A DNA stretch of 54,186 nt from Psychrobacter sp. FME6 (GTDB lineage Bacteria; Pseudomonadota; Gammaproteobacteria; Pseudomonadales; Moraxellaceae), in assembly GCF_014861365.1 (NCBI RefSeq), contig NZ_RRYW01000011.1, positions 1 through 54,186 on the forward strand, written 5' to 3'. The number at the start of each line of letters is the position of its first letter. Positions within the stretch are counted from its first letter, which is position 1. This document shows positions 26,401 through 34,731 of this stretch, piece by piece. The notes beneath the pieces are model-generated. The model saw only the letters and a program-made list of their open reading frames with translations. It was not told the origin of the DNA and searched no databases. The position numbers were made by a program, and so were the translations under genes.

Positions 26401-28119
26401 ATTTTGAGCAACCTCAGTTGCTGCGTCTATTGGTTTAATCGTTTCGCTATCCAGTACGATATCATCAAGATTTAACCGTGCCCAAGCGGTAATATTATTA
26501 TCAGTGCTGGCCAACTGGGCATGAACGGTATCAACTTGGTCATTTAGCATGACGATTTCTTTTTTGTAGACCTCGCGGTTGATACTAGAAACTTCACTCG
26601 ATATTTTTTTAATAGTATATTCGAACTGCTTTAGCCCTTCATTTTCACTGGTCAATAGACTAACCGCTAATGGTCGAATAGATTCAGGCAGTTGCTCTTG
26701 CAAGACTTTTAGAGCGGGGTCTTTCATTGAGGTGACCAAAACTCGCTTGCCCAGTGCTAAGTAATGACAAATAACATTGGCAATGGTATGCGTCTTGCCA
26801 GTACCAGGAGGGCCTTGAACGACCACACCATCGTGGACATCCAGTTGTTGTATGATTTGTACCTGCTCATTATTGAATGCTTTGGGGAAATACAACTCTG
26901 CTGGCGTGCCTACATAGTTATCACTGCCATTCACCATGGATAGACCGCGATAAGCAGGTAGTATTACTTCTCTATTTTCTGTAGCAGGTTCTGTCAAGAT
27001 GGCGGTTAGAGCGCTTGGTAAATGAATGTCGTCACTGTTTTCGAGTGTGACCGCGAACTTAGCCAAGTCTTGCAAAAATATATTATTACTTCTAGGGCGC
27101 GCCATAATCACCCATGTATCGGTGACGATAAGGTTATTCTGAGCCTTAGGTATTTTTCGCGCATCAGTACTTGTGTGCTCTGGCCAATATACGCCAGAAG
27201 AATCAAGCAAGGTCACCGCTGATTTTAAGATAGGCTCATAGCTACTGGGTAAAAAAGGATTTAATACAACATCTTCTGACTCATAAAACTGTTTACAGAC
27301 TTCTAATAGTTTAGCCAAACCTTGATTCTCATCCATAGAAAAAGGTTCGGTTTCAAAGATGGGAGGCGTTAAGCTAGGCTTTATGAGTAAAGCCATTGTT
27401 TTTTGATCTAATGCTATCTCGATAGTCTGGGTTAATAATGGATACTTTATTTGCTCGCTGTTTTGTTCATTATCAGAATCTTTTTGTACAGCAATACCCA
27501 CACCCCAAACCAGCTCCAATGATTCGTCAGCCAGATTGCCTTGCAGCATTTGATTGAGCTTAAATAGCTTTGCATATAAAGCAATACTTTGGCGTACAAG
27601 TTTTTCTTCTATCAGCCAAGGTTTCCAGATATTGTCGATATAACGTTTAAACTCATTTTGCAGCATATCTCTATCAGAAAAATCTTTTAGATAAATTTCT
27701 GTGGTTAGTGAGTCATCTTCTAAAGCTGGTTGCTCATCCTGATGGTCATCCTTAACCTCAAATGGGGTAAATGCTTCCTCATAATCTCTAAGGCCATTAT
27801 CTGCTAATTGGTGTGCCCTGATTTTTGTTTTCAATAAAGGTTGGTCGCTGAACTTTGTTGGCATATCCAACCAGCTTGCTAATAGCGCGCTGCTAGGTTG
27901 TGGGGCAGAGTTTTCACGTAAGCGCTCTAAACGAAGCCAAACATCCTCGGAGGTGTCGTCTGTGACATTGAGACTAATACCTGGCAAACCTATCACTTGC
28001 TCCTCAGTACAATTGAAATCGTTGTGTTTAACGAAGTCTTGAGTAGGAGTCTTTTTCATCAAAGCGCACTGCTTAATGAATTCAATCTGAGAGGCCAGTC
28101 TTTTTACGTAAATACTCAT
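23455..28119 (-). CDS. very large superfamily 1 helicase with C-terminal Vsr-like nuclease domain
   Basis: 1554 residues. N-terminal about 420 residues of unknown fold; motif I QGPPGTGKTHTIAN with the P-loop at 436-443; a long insertion with helical or coiled stretches (about 490-1030); motif II VIIDEASQSD at about 1130-1139; motif III VLIVGDDKQVSP; motif V-like DARTFQGKERDIMFLSLV; motif VI NVAASRARDRMYLVR. After residue 1425 comes a restriction-like fold, FEKEVFDILIERGYRVMPQV, RIDMVVEG and LAIECDGDKYH (D...ExD pattern), then WRCFAS, as in DUF559/MTES_1575-Vsr proteins. The whole resembles COG1112 helicase-nuclease fusions linked to defence. It has no partner gene with an obvious defence function. 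Confidence 0.8.
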   Translation of the reverse strand: MSIYVKRLASQIEFIKQCALMKKTPTQDFVKHNDFNCTEEQVIGLPGISLNVTDDTSEDVWLRLERLRENSAPQPSSALLASWLDMPTKFSDQPLLKTKIRAHQLADNGLRDYEEAFTPFEVKDDHQDEQPALEDDSLTTEIYLKDFSDRDMLQNEFKRYIDNIWKPWLIEEKLVRQSIALYAKLFKLNQMLQGNLADESLELVWGVGIAVQKDSDNEQNSEQIKYPLLTQTIEIALDQKTMALLIKPSLTPPIFETEPFSMDENQGLAKLLEVCKQFYESEDVVLNPFLPSSYEPILKSAVTLLDSSGVYWPEHTSTDARKIPKAQNNLIVTDTWVIMARPRSNNIFLQDLAKFAVTLENSDDIHLPSALTAILTEPATENREVILPAYRGLSMVNGSDNYVGTPAELYFPKAFNNEQVQIIQQLDVHDGVVVQGPPGTGKTHTIANVICHYLALGKRVLVTSMKDPALKVLQEQLPESIRPLAVSLLTSENEGLKQFEYTIKKISSEVSSINREVYKKEIVMLNDQVDTVHAQLASTDNNITAWARLNLDDIVLDSETIKPIDAATEVAQNRQLIESFPDTLGIENTFTPRFTPADITELKRARITLGIDLDYLDKKIPAVANMPPINTIKQLHQDLIYTNELKKAEQQGEIPSLVDDSTNTISIAHEAAANTSHLIDLLQKTEAVGQEWTTNIQQHLDDQTKQDIIQHLNILNDEIKSLFNERTAYLTKPITIADDFDKNPELVSAVKNLSEGKKPFGIAGIFGKSVEKKNLEAIMIISTPPASVEDWQYISSFIAFRKKSQALIVRWNALSNELSLPVFEVVPDNLSNLNSAVYLYEDIINSRNLQHNIKQALKAIFLDWDILSNAHYNKDILAEIKNTLEQHLKKHNLAESLTLKESLFNELADCNGDISEKLVIFLKQQVGSPMLSDAALQTTWENLLTELQRVDNLTTGLETVAAITEIIENNGAPLWAEQLRCQPCVESEDKLLSDTLLSDNLLPDNWQQIWRLNRLMSFIDSTDGRRELVNLTKTRSRLESDLARLYQQAITKRAWLKVAENATPNVRASLEKYRSAIMRIGKGTGKGAHYYRREAREASAGASAAIPCWIMPHYRISESLPAEFGSFDLVIIDEASQSDLTALPAIMRAKKVLIVGDDKQVSPEGVGLDIEKIRNLMAQYLSNQVPVYRSQMSPDRSIYDLFKVVFADSTVMLKEHFRSVAPIIEFSKREFYNHELIPLRKAKPSERLDPPLIDVYIADGYRLNGSDINPSEVRFIVDEIKTITSDPAYKDKTIGVVSLLGNKQAHNIMELLNKKLDEAVMTAFDIACGDARTFQGKERDIMFLSLVVAPGAAHAQTRDTFAQRMNVAASRARDRMYLVRSIELDELSQADHYRAELIKHFQAPFMQDEEQVADLRDKCESPFEKEVFDILIERGYRVMPQVKAGAYRIDMVVEGEEDNSLAIECDGDKYHGPDKWESDMQRQRILERAGWKFWRCFASTFITHQQEVIEDLLAELERLQIYPITTDQSYRSSYVESRVVNTVEEPMVNIEADA

Positions 28120-28299
28120 CTATTAACTCTTCCAAATCATCAAAAAATTAGCCCTGAAATCACTGACACTTCTTAGGTGTTATTTATAAGGTGTTACTTA
28201 TAAGCTGCTTAAATCATAAAGCACTTAGATTACTGCTCGCTCATAAACTAAAAACAAAGACCAAACTATAGCACAGAAATTAATAGTAATAAGTCACAT

Positions 28300-28474
28300 C
28301 TAGGGCATGCCCTCAATCTGAACAAAATCAACTGAATGGGCTAAAAATGGCTAAATCTTGCCAAACTGCGTCAAATATCTGGCTAATATCTTGATATTAT
28401 CTGTGCTATTTTCCTTGTTTGACAGCAATTTATCTCATTTTTATCACCATTTTCAAAATGAGGACACTCCCTAG
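28300..28474. mobile_element. 175-bp MITE-like element between CTAG ends
   Basis: The left end GGGCATGCCCTCAATCTGAA and the complement of the right end, GGGAGTGTCCTCATTTTGAA, match at 15 of 20 positions. Both are bordered by CTAG, the target of the IS427 group of the IS5 family. There is no reading frame of note. The left end also resembles the fossil end at 1005 (GGGCGTATCCTCAATTC). It sits upstream of the helicase-nuclease gene in a 650-bp region that otherwise holds only the 7-bp repeat. Confidence 0.65.
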
Positions 28475-28513
28475 GCTTTTTAAAAATTAGTGCTGATTAT
28501 TGCTATTCTTAAT

Positions 28514-28555
28514 ATTGATGATTGATGATTGATGATTGATGATTGATGATTGATG
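28514..28555. repeat. 7-bp tandem repeat (ATTGATG)x6
   Basis: Six perfect copies of ATTGATG lie in the intergenic region between the helicase-nuclease gene and the amino acid oxidase gene, 215 bp before the latter's start. No promoter is obvious next to it. Confidence 0.95.
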
Positions 28556-28769
28556 AGTTATTAAATATAGGACTATATTTCAGCTAATTTCTCTCACTAT
28601 TCCTATCAAAAATACCTCTTAGAAAAACACATAACTAAAAGTGTTTAATGATAAAAATAATTATGAGATTAGGGTTTAATATTTGGCTTAATGCGTTACT
28701 ATTACCACCTTAGTCGTTATATCTATTTTATTAAACACTTTGTATTAAGACCTTAAAAAAGGACATGTT

Positions 28770-30017
28770 ATGCGCTATGAAGTTATCGTTATCGGTGCAG
28801 GGATGGTTGGCACATCAGTTGCTTGGCATCTACAAAAAAATAATGCTCAAGTTTTACTTTTAGATAAGAAACTACCGGGTTCGGAGACTTCATACGGCAA
28901 CGCGGGATTGATTCAACGCGAAGCGATACATACACATCCATTTCCGCGCCAGCTGACTGAAATGATACGAGTATTGCCGAATCAAGGCACCGATATTCGC
29001 TATCGAATTCCAGCGATTTTGCGTTATCATCAAGCACTTTTGCAGTATTGGAAATACTCTACGCCTGCATCAGTTAAAAAAATAGAAGCCGAGTGGCAGA
29101 CACTGATTGAGCATTGCACCAGCGAGCACCAAACTATGATTACTGCCTCGGGTGCTGACGAGCTGATTACTCGTGATGGTTGGTTGCAGCTACATCGTTC
29201 TGAAGAGACGCTTAAAGAAGCAATCGAATTGGCTATCGACGCTCGCAATCAGGGTGTGGAGCATAACGTACTGACGGTGGAAGAGTTAAAAGCAATGGAG
29301 CCCAGCGCCAATTTTGAAGGTTTCGTTGGCGCGATTCACTGGCTTAACTCTTGGCAAGTCTCTAACCCAAGCTCGCTAGTAAAAGCCTATGCGAAAAACT
29401 TCCAAGAGATGGAAGGTACTATCAAAGAAAGCAGTGTAAAAGAAATTGTCCAAGAAGAGGGCGGTTGGAAGGTTATTACTGATAACGAAACCTACTATAG
29501 TGATAAATTGGTCATCGCAGCTGGGCCTTGGTCCAATGATTTGATCAAACCACTGGGTTATAATCTACCATTGTTCCCGATGCGTGGCTATCATCAGCAC
29601 TTTAAAGTGACCGAAAAAAATACCATCAATCACAGCATGTTTGATATGGATAAAGGCTTTGTCATGGGGCCGATGCAGCAAGGTATTCGTATTACGACGG
29701 GTGCTGAGATGACCACGATGAATGCGCCAAAGAACTTTGGACAATTAAAAACCGTCTTAAAACTTGCTCGCAAAATATTACCCCTAGAAGATGCAGTTGA
29801 GAGTGAGCCGTGGGCAGGATCACGTCCTTGTATGCCTGATATGAAGCCAGTTATTGGTCCTGCGCCTAAGCATGAGAATCTATGGTTTGCTTTTGGTCAC
29901 AGTCATCAGGGCTTCACTTTGGGACCTATGACGGGCCGTGTCGTTGAAGAGATGATTCATGATAAACCCGTATTGGTCGATATTAAACCATTTAGTGCTG
30001 AGCGTTTTTCTCGCTAA
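28770..30017 (+). CDS. FAD-dependent oxidoreductase, D-amino acid dehydrogenase (DadA)-like
   Basis: 415 residues. N-terminal dinucleotide-binding motif VIVIGAGMVGTSVAWHLQ at about 4-21, GSETSYGNAGLIQ for the flavin, and a C-terminal FAD closing segment PVIGPAPKHENLWFAFGHSHQGFTLG. This is the DAO superfamily architecture of DadA small subunits, which oxidise D-amino acids to imino acids and pass electrons to the respiratory chain. It is followed 70 bp later by a RidA gene in the same direction, which fits imine-forming chemistry. Substrate is not certain; glycine or another amine is possible. AGGA precedes the ATG. Confidence 0.8.
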   Translation: MRYEVIVIGAGMVGTSVAWHLQKNNAQVLLLDKKLPGSETSYGNAGLIQREAIHTHPFPRQLTEMIRVLPNQGTDIRYRIPAILRYHQALLQYWKYSTPASVKKIEAEWQTLIEHCTSEHQTMITASGADELITRDGWLQLHRSEETLKEAIELAIDARNQGVEHNVLTVEELKAMEPSANFEGFVGAIHWLNSWQVSNPSSLVKAYAKNFQEMEGTIKESSVKEIVQEEGGWKVITDNETYYSDKLVIAAGPWSNDLIKPLGYNLPLFPMRGYHQHFKVTEKNTINHSMFDMDKGFVMGPMQQGIRITTGAEMTTMNAPKNFGQLKTVLKLARKILPLEDAVESEPWAGSRPCMPDMKPVIGPAPKHENLWFAFGHSHQGFTLGPMTGRVVEEMIHDKPVLVDIKPFSAERFSR

Positions 30018-30087
30018 GTAGCCGTGAAAACGACCTGTTTGAATGCTTGTATATTCGAGTACTTTAATAAATTAAGGATAATAATCC

Positions 30088-30426
30088 ATGAAAAAACTAC
30101 ACAGCAGTCAACGTATGAGTAAGATCGTTGTGCATAACCAGACCGTTTATTTATCAGGTCAAGTAGGCAACGCGGAAGACGATATCAAAGCCCAAACATT
30201 AACTTGTCTAGAGAAGATCGAAAGTCTACTGCAAGAAGTCGGTAGTGATAAGTCAAAAATGCTCATGGCGACAGTATGGGTAAAGAGTATGTCCGATTTT
30301 GCGGCGATGAACGAAGTATGGGACAAGTGGTTTGAAGGCGTGCAGCCACCAGCTCGCGCTTGCGGTGAATCGGCGCTGGCTCGTCCTGAATTGTTGGTTG
30401 AGATTACGGCTATCGCAGCTGAGTAA
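30088..30426 (+). CDS. RidA/YjgF-family enamine/imine deaminase
   Basis: 112 residues, slightly shorter than typical RidA. Landmarks are YLSGQVG near the start, and PARACGESALARPELLVEITAIAAE at the end. The C-terminal PxRxC motif and the closing Glu position fit the family, whose members hydrolyse reactive enamines and imines to keto acids and ammonia. The gene probably shares a transcript with the DadA-like oxidase. A terminator follows at 30457-30489. It belongs to the RidA superfamily; the exact subfamily is not assigned. Confidence 0.88.
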   Translation: MKKLHSSQRMSKIVVHNQTVYLSGQVGNAEDDIKAQTLTCLEKIESLLQEVGSDKSKMLMATVWVKSMSDFAAMNEVWDKWFEGVQPPARACGESALARPELLVEITAIAAE

Positions 30427-30456
30427 TTGCGCATTGTGATATTGGCATAGAATAAG

Positions 30457-30489
30457 AAAAGGACATGATAGCGATATCATGTCCTTTTT
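30457..30489 (+). terminator. terminator after the oxidase-ridA operon
   Basis: AAAAGGACATGATA, loop GCGA, TATCATGTCC and TTTTT form a 10-bp perfect stem with A/T tracts on both sides, so it can serve both this operon and the converging enoyl-CoA hydratase-like gene. Confidence 0.88.
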
Positions 30490-30532
30490 CATGGGAGCCT
30501 ATCTTATATAACGGGCTAAATTATTGATTCGT

Positions 30533-31342
30533 TTATTGCCCTTTCCATACCGCTTGGCGCTTTTCGATAAAGGCGTCAATGCCTTCGCTCACATCGTCTG
30601 CCATCATATTACAGGTCATCACTTTACTGGCATATTCATAAGCATTCGCTAAGTCCATATCTAGCTGTTTATAGAACATGTCTTTGCCTGTAGCAGTAGC
30701 CATAGGCGATTTATTAATAATGGCATCAACCAATGATTGTAGCGTCGCATCTAATTGTTCAGTGGGTGCAACACGATTAATCAATCCTTGCTGCATGGCA
30801 GTATTTGCATCGATAAACTCACCGGTAATGAGCATCTCGAACGCTTGCTTACGAGATAGGTTGCGACTTAACGCAACGGCAGGCGTGGAGCAAAATAGTC
30901 CCACATTTATTCCAGAAGTAGCAAATTTTGCATTATCAGAGGCGACTGCCAAATCGCAAGTTGCGACCAGTTGGCAGCCAGCTGCCGTCGCAATGCCTTG
31001 TACTTTAGCAATCACCACTTGTGGCATTTGATTGATGGTCAGCATCATCTGACTACACTGCTGAAATAGAGCGTTATGAAATGCTTCGTCTGAGTGCGCG
31101 CGCATCTCTTTTAGGTTATGACCGGCACAAAATGCTTTACCTTTGGCTGCAATCACAACCACACGGATATTGCTGTCTTGAGCGATACTGTCCAGCTCTT
31201 TTTGCATAGCAGTTAGTAGCTCAACAGATAATGCATTGAATTGTTTGGGGCGATTTAACGTCAGAGTAACGACACTGTTTGAGTGGTTTTCTCTAATAAC
31301 GAGCGGTTCACTTATATTTATAGTAGGGTTTGACTGGGTCAT
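30533..31342 (-). CDS. enoyl-CoA hydratase/isomerase family protein, ECHDC3-like
   Basis: 269 residues, crotonase fold. Oxyanion-hole regions are AFCAGHNLKEM at about 71-81 and GIATAAGCQLVATCDLAVAS at about 116-135. The landmarks VNVGLFCSTPAVAL-like (here INVGLFCSTPAVAL) and RKQAFEMLITGEF closely follow the mitochondrial ECHDC3 branch. The two catalytic glutamates of true hydratases are replaced: Gln in AAGCQL, and no Glu in the GLFCSTP loop. It probably binds an acyl-CoA but need not hydrate it. It is downstream of the glycerate kinase gene in the same direction with a 180-bp gap. Confidence 0.85.
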   Translation of the reverse strand: MTQSNPTINISEPLVIRENHSNSVVTLTLNRPKQFNALSVELLTAMQKELDSIAQDSNIRVVVIAAKGKAFCAGHNLKEMRAHSDEAFHNALFQQCSQMMLTINQMPQVVIAKVQGIATAAGCQLVATCDLAVASDNAKFATSGINVGLFCSTPAVALSRNLSRKQAFEMLITGEFIDANTAMQQGLINRVAPTEQLDATLQSLVDAIINKSPMATATGKDMFYKQLDMDLANAYEYASKVMTCNMMADDVSEGIDAFIEKRQAVWKGQ

Positions 31343-31524
31343 TTGTCATCCTTGATCGTCAGTGTTGAAGTTCAATATAACATCTAAGCAGCACTGTAAA
31401 TAGTCATTTGCGTACTAGGGCAAGCTTTATCAGTAGTATGATAGATTGCTTGTTTTGCCATATATCTATAAGCCACGCACTCATAAAAAATAGCGTACAG
31501 CAAGTATTTTAAAGGACTGTTTTT

Positions 31525-32661
31525 CTATCGCATGTTTTGACCCAAGCGCATGGCAGCGGCAATATTGGCAGCAGTCGTTTCTATATTTTCATAAGCATGA
31601 CTTAGAACCTGATCGATGCTATCTATCTTTTGGATGCTAGGCACGACGACATCGAACTGGGAAGTCTGAGTAGGTGTTAGACCGTCAACGCTGCCACAAA
31701 TAGCAATGACTGGCGTATGACTGGCTTTAGCAAGTTCACTGATACCACCTGCAACTTTACCCATCGCGGTTTGAGCATCAAGTTTGCCTTCGCCGGTGAT
31801 GACCAAGTCCGCGTTGGCAATGTGCTGCGCTAAGTTAGTCACTTCGGCAATCGTATCAAAGCCTGATTGCAACTGCGCTTGGCAAAAAGTCATTAGCGCA
31901 TAGCCAAGACCACCTGCTGCACCAGCACCAGCTACTTGTTGATTGTCCTGATATCCTTGTTGCTTACATACACTAGCAAAGTGATTTAATGAGGCATCTA
32001 ATTGCTCGACTTGTTTAGGATCAGCGCCTTTTTGCGGGCCAAATATCACACTGGCACCTAACGGACCACATAATGGGTTGGTCACATCACACGCCACCTC
32101 AAACATCGTATCAAGCACACTTGCATGGAATTTTTGGTTATCTATTCGCTGTAGTTTGATAAGCTCACCGCCACCTTGAGCCAGTGGCTTATCATAAATA
32201 TCAAAAAGCTGCATGCCCAATGCCGTTAGCATACCAAGCCCCGCATCATTGGTGGCACTACCGCCCAACCCGATAATGATACGTGTGGCGCCTTCGTCTA
32301 AAGCATCAGCAATCAGTTCGCCGACACCGTAACTGCTGGTAATAACAGGGTTGCGCTCTGCTACAGTGAGTAGGTGTAAGCCACAGGCCTGAGCGATTTC
32401 GATCACTGCTGTGGCATCGGGTAATAGTAAATACTTTGCGGTAATGGGTCGCATCAAGGGGTCATGGACGCGCACCTCTTTCCAGCGCCCACCCAATACA
32501 TAAGACAAAACGGCAGAGGTGCCTTCGCCGCCATCAGCCATAGGCAATAGAGTATAGTCAGCATTTGGAAACACTTGTCTAAATCCAGATTGGATAGCGT
32601 GACAAACGTCTAATGCCTCTAAGCTTTCTTTAAACGAGTCGGGAGCGATTAAGATTTTCAT
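31525..32661 (-). CDS. glycerate 2-kinase (GlxK/GarK family)
   Basis: 378 residues, the normal length. The N-terminus MKILIAPDSFKESLEALDVC and the segments MADGGEGTSAVL, GLGGSATNDAGLGML, GAGAAGGLGY and VITGEGKLDAQTAMGKV are the standard landmarks of the family. It phosphorylates D-glycerate to 2-phosphoglycerate, feeding glycolysis or gluconeogenesis. It diverges from cobT. The ribosome binding site is weak. Confidence 0.92.
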   Translation of the reverse strand: MKILIAPDSFKESLEALDVCHAIQSGFRQVFPNADYTLLPMADGGEGTSAVLSYVLGGRWKEVRVHDPLMRPITAKYLLLPDATAVIEIAQACGLHLLTVAERNPVITSSYGVGELIADALDEGATRIIIGLGGSATNDAGLGMLTALGMQLFDIYDKPLAQGGGELIKLQRIDNQKFHASVLDTMFEVACDVTNPLCGPLGASVIFGPQKGADPKQVEQLDASLNHFASVCKQQGYQDNQQVAGAGAAGGLGYALMTFCQAQLQSGFDTIAEVTNLAQHIANADLVITGEGKLDAQTAMGKVAGGISELAKASHTPVIAICGSVDGLTPTQTSQFDVVVPSIQKIDSIDQVLSHAYENIETTAANIAAAMRLGQNMR

Positions 32662-32776
32662 TTTATATTCTACAAATCTTCAGGTTAGGGTGGTTCAATT
32701 AGCTTAATCTTATCATCATAAATTGGTTAATCTGCTAACATAGACGCCTATTTTTTATAACGTTTAGGATTATTCA

Positions 32777-33835
32777 TTGAACACATTTATCGCGCCTATT
32801 ATTCCCAATATAAAAAATAGCGACTTACGTCAACAGCTGCAGCAAATCATAGACCAAAAAACCAAACCGCTTGGTGCATTAGGACGTTTAGAGACATTAG
32901 CGTTGCAACTGGGTATGATTCAAGGCACCACCACACCGCATATTGAGCAGCCACAAATCCGAGTATTTGCTGCCGACCATGGTTTGACCAAGCATGGCAC
33001 GTCAGCGTTCCCTAGTACTGTTACTGCGCAGATGGTTATTAACTTTTTGCAGGGTGGCGCTGCTATCAATGTACTCGCACGCCAACATGATATTGAATTA
33101 AAGGTCGTTGATGCAGGGGTAGATGCCGACTTTGGCAACTCTACTTTTAAAAACCATCCGAAATTGCTTGATTATAAAGTCCGTCGCGGTAGTCGTGACG
33201 CGCTAACAGAACCCGCGATGACAGAAGATGAATGCTTAGCTGCGCTTGAAAGTGGTAAGCGAGTGGTGGAGGATATACCCGGCAATTTGTTGATTGTTGG
33301 AGAAATGGGTATTGGTAACACCTCAGCGGCGAGTTTATTGTTGGCGAGATTAGGAGATTTATCCATTGAAGATTGTATCGGGCGCGGTACTGGTCTTGAC
33401 GATGCAGGGTTACAGCACAAGGCAACTATTTTGACGCAAGTATTAGAGCGTCATCATGACGTAAACTCACCATTGCTCGCATTGGCGGCATTGGGCGGGC
33501 TAGAGATTGCTATGATGGCAGGTGCGCTGGTGCAGGCAGCCAGTGAACGACGTATTCTTTTAATCGATGGTTTTATTGCCAGCGTCGCGTTATTAGTGGC
33601 GGAGCGTTTAGCGCCAGGTGTCGCACAGTACGCTGTATTTGCACATCATTCTGTCGAGCCGGGGCATGGGCATTTATTAAAATTACTAAACGCTGAGCCG
33701 CTACTTAATATGGGTATGCGTTTAGGTGAGGGTAGCGGTGCAGCGTTAGCGTATCCACTATTGCAATCGGCTTGTGCCATTATCAATGAAATGGCAAGTT
33801 TTAGTGACGCAGGTATTAGCGGACAAAATAACTGA
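32777..33835 (+). CDS. cobT: nicotinate-nucleotide:dimethylbenzimidazole phosphoribosyltransferase
   Basis: 352 residues. It makes alpha-ribazole phosphate for the lower ligand of cobalamin. Motifs: KTKPLGALGRLETLALQLG, FAADHGLTKHGTSAFP, GEMGIGNTSAASLLLARL, and the C-terminal LGEGSGAALAYPLL with the catalytic Glu of the family. The start is TTG at 32777 with AGGA a few bases before it; this reading keeps the normal N-terminus. The stop overlaps the cobS start (TGATG). No cobalamin riboswitch is visible in the 115 bp upstream. Confidence 0.93.
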   Translation: MNTFIAPIIPNIKNSDLRQQLQQIIDQKTKPLGALGRLETLALQLGMIQGTTTPHIEQPQIRVFAADHGLTKHGTSAFPSTVTAQMVINFLQGGAAINVLARQHDIELKVVDAGVDADFGNSTFKNHPKLLDYKVRRGSRDALTEPAMTEDECLAALESGKRVVEDIPGNLLIVGEMGIGNTSAASLLLARLGDLSIEDCIGRGTGLDDAGLQHKATILTQVLERHHDVNSPLLALAALGGLEIAMMAGALVQAASERRILLIDGFIASVALLVAERLAPGVAQYAVFAHHSVEPGHGHLLKLLNAEPLLNMGMRLGEGSGAALAYPLLQSACAIINEMASFSDAGISGQNN

Positions 33836-34698
33836 TGACACAATCAAAAAATCACTCAACATCGCCAAATAACCCTTTACCTAAACCATCCATTGTCGAG
33901 TTTATAAAATATGAATGGCGCCTAGTATTGGTTGCTATCCAGTTTTTAACGCGATTGCCAGTACCACAATTTACCCATTATAATCCGCAATGGTTGCACG
34001 AAAGTAGTCGCCATTTTCCCGCAGTAGGTTTGCTCGTCGGTTTGCTTTGCGCTGGCGTATTTTGGCTTGGCAGTGTCTTATTTACCCCATTAGTTGCAGC
34101 GGTAATAAGCACCGCTTTCGGGATTAAATTAACGGGCGCTTTTCACGAAGACGGGCTTGCCGATAGTTGTGATGGATTGGGTGGTGGTCTAACTCGCGAG
34201 CGTACGTTGGAGATTATGAAGGATTCGCGCCTAGGGACTTATGGTGTTTTAGGTTTAGTATCCGCATTATTAATTAAAATCAGCTTATTGGCTTCTATGC
34301 CGTTATTTGTTGCTATCGTTGCCTTGATTGTTGGACACACTGCTTCACGCTTGTTGTGTATTAGCTTACTTACTTTGCTGCCCTATGGCGGTGAGATTGA
34401 GCATGCCAAGGCCAAACCTATGGCGCAGCAGCTAACGCCATTACAAGGGTTATATAGCAGCGGTTGGTTGCTATTAGCACTTGGTCTAGTCACGTTTATG
34501 TTTCCCTATACGGTGCAGCAGATCGGCTTTGCTCAATGGCTATTGGCATTAGTATTAGCGCTGATAGCGACAGATTATATGCGGCGATTATTACGTAGGC
34601 GTTTAGATGGTTATACCGGTGATGGGTTGGGTGCGACGCAGCAACTTAGTGAAATCGCTATTTATGTAGGACTCGCTGCCATTGTGTCATTCATATAA
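33835..34698 (+). CDS. cobS: adenosylcobinamide-GDP ribazoletransferase
   Basis: 287 residues, an inner-membrane protein with several hydrophobic segments. AIQFLTRLPVP near the start, GAFHEDGLADSCDGLGGG (acidic metal-binding motif at about 101-118), MKDSRLGTYGVLGL and RLDGYTGDGLGATQQLSEI at the C-terminus are all CobS landmarks. It joins adenosylcobinamide-GDP with alpha-ribazole (or its phosphate). Translation is likely coupled to cobT. It carries a 30-residue polar N-terminus longer than usual. Confidence 0.93.
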   Translation: MTQSKNHSTSPNNPLPKPSIVEFIKYEWRLVLVAIQFLTRLPVPQFTHYNPQWLHESSRHFPAVGLLVGLLCAGVFWLGSVLFTPLVAAVISTAFGIKLTGAFHEDGLADSCDGLGGGLTRERTLEIMKDSRLGTYGVLGLVSALLIKISLLASMPLFVAIVALIVGHTASRLLCISLLTLLPYGGEIEHAKAKPMAQQLTPLQGLYSSGWLLLALGLVTFMFPYTVQQIGFAQWLLALVLALIATDYMRRLLRRRLDGYTGDGLGATQQLSEIAIYVGLAAIVSFI

Positions 34699-34731
34699 GG
34701 TTTAAAGGTTAGAAAAGGATAGGAATAGTTA

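Noticed and set aside
32662..32776. Cobalamin riboswitch before cobT
   Set aside because: The 115-bp gap is too short and I see no B12-box-like or matching multi-helix sequence.
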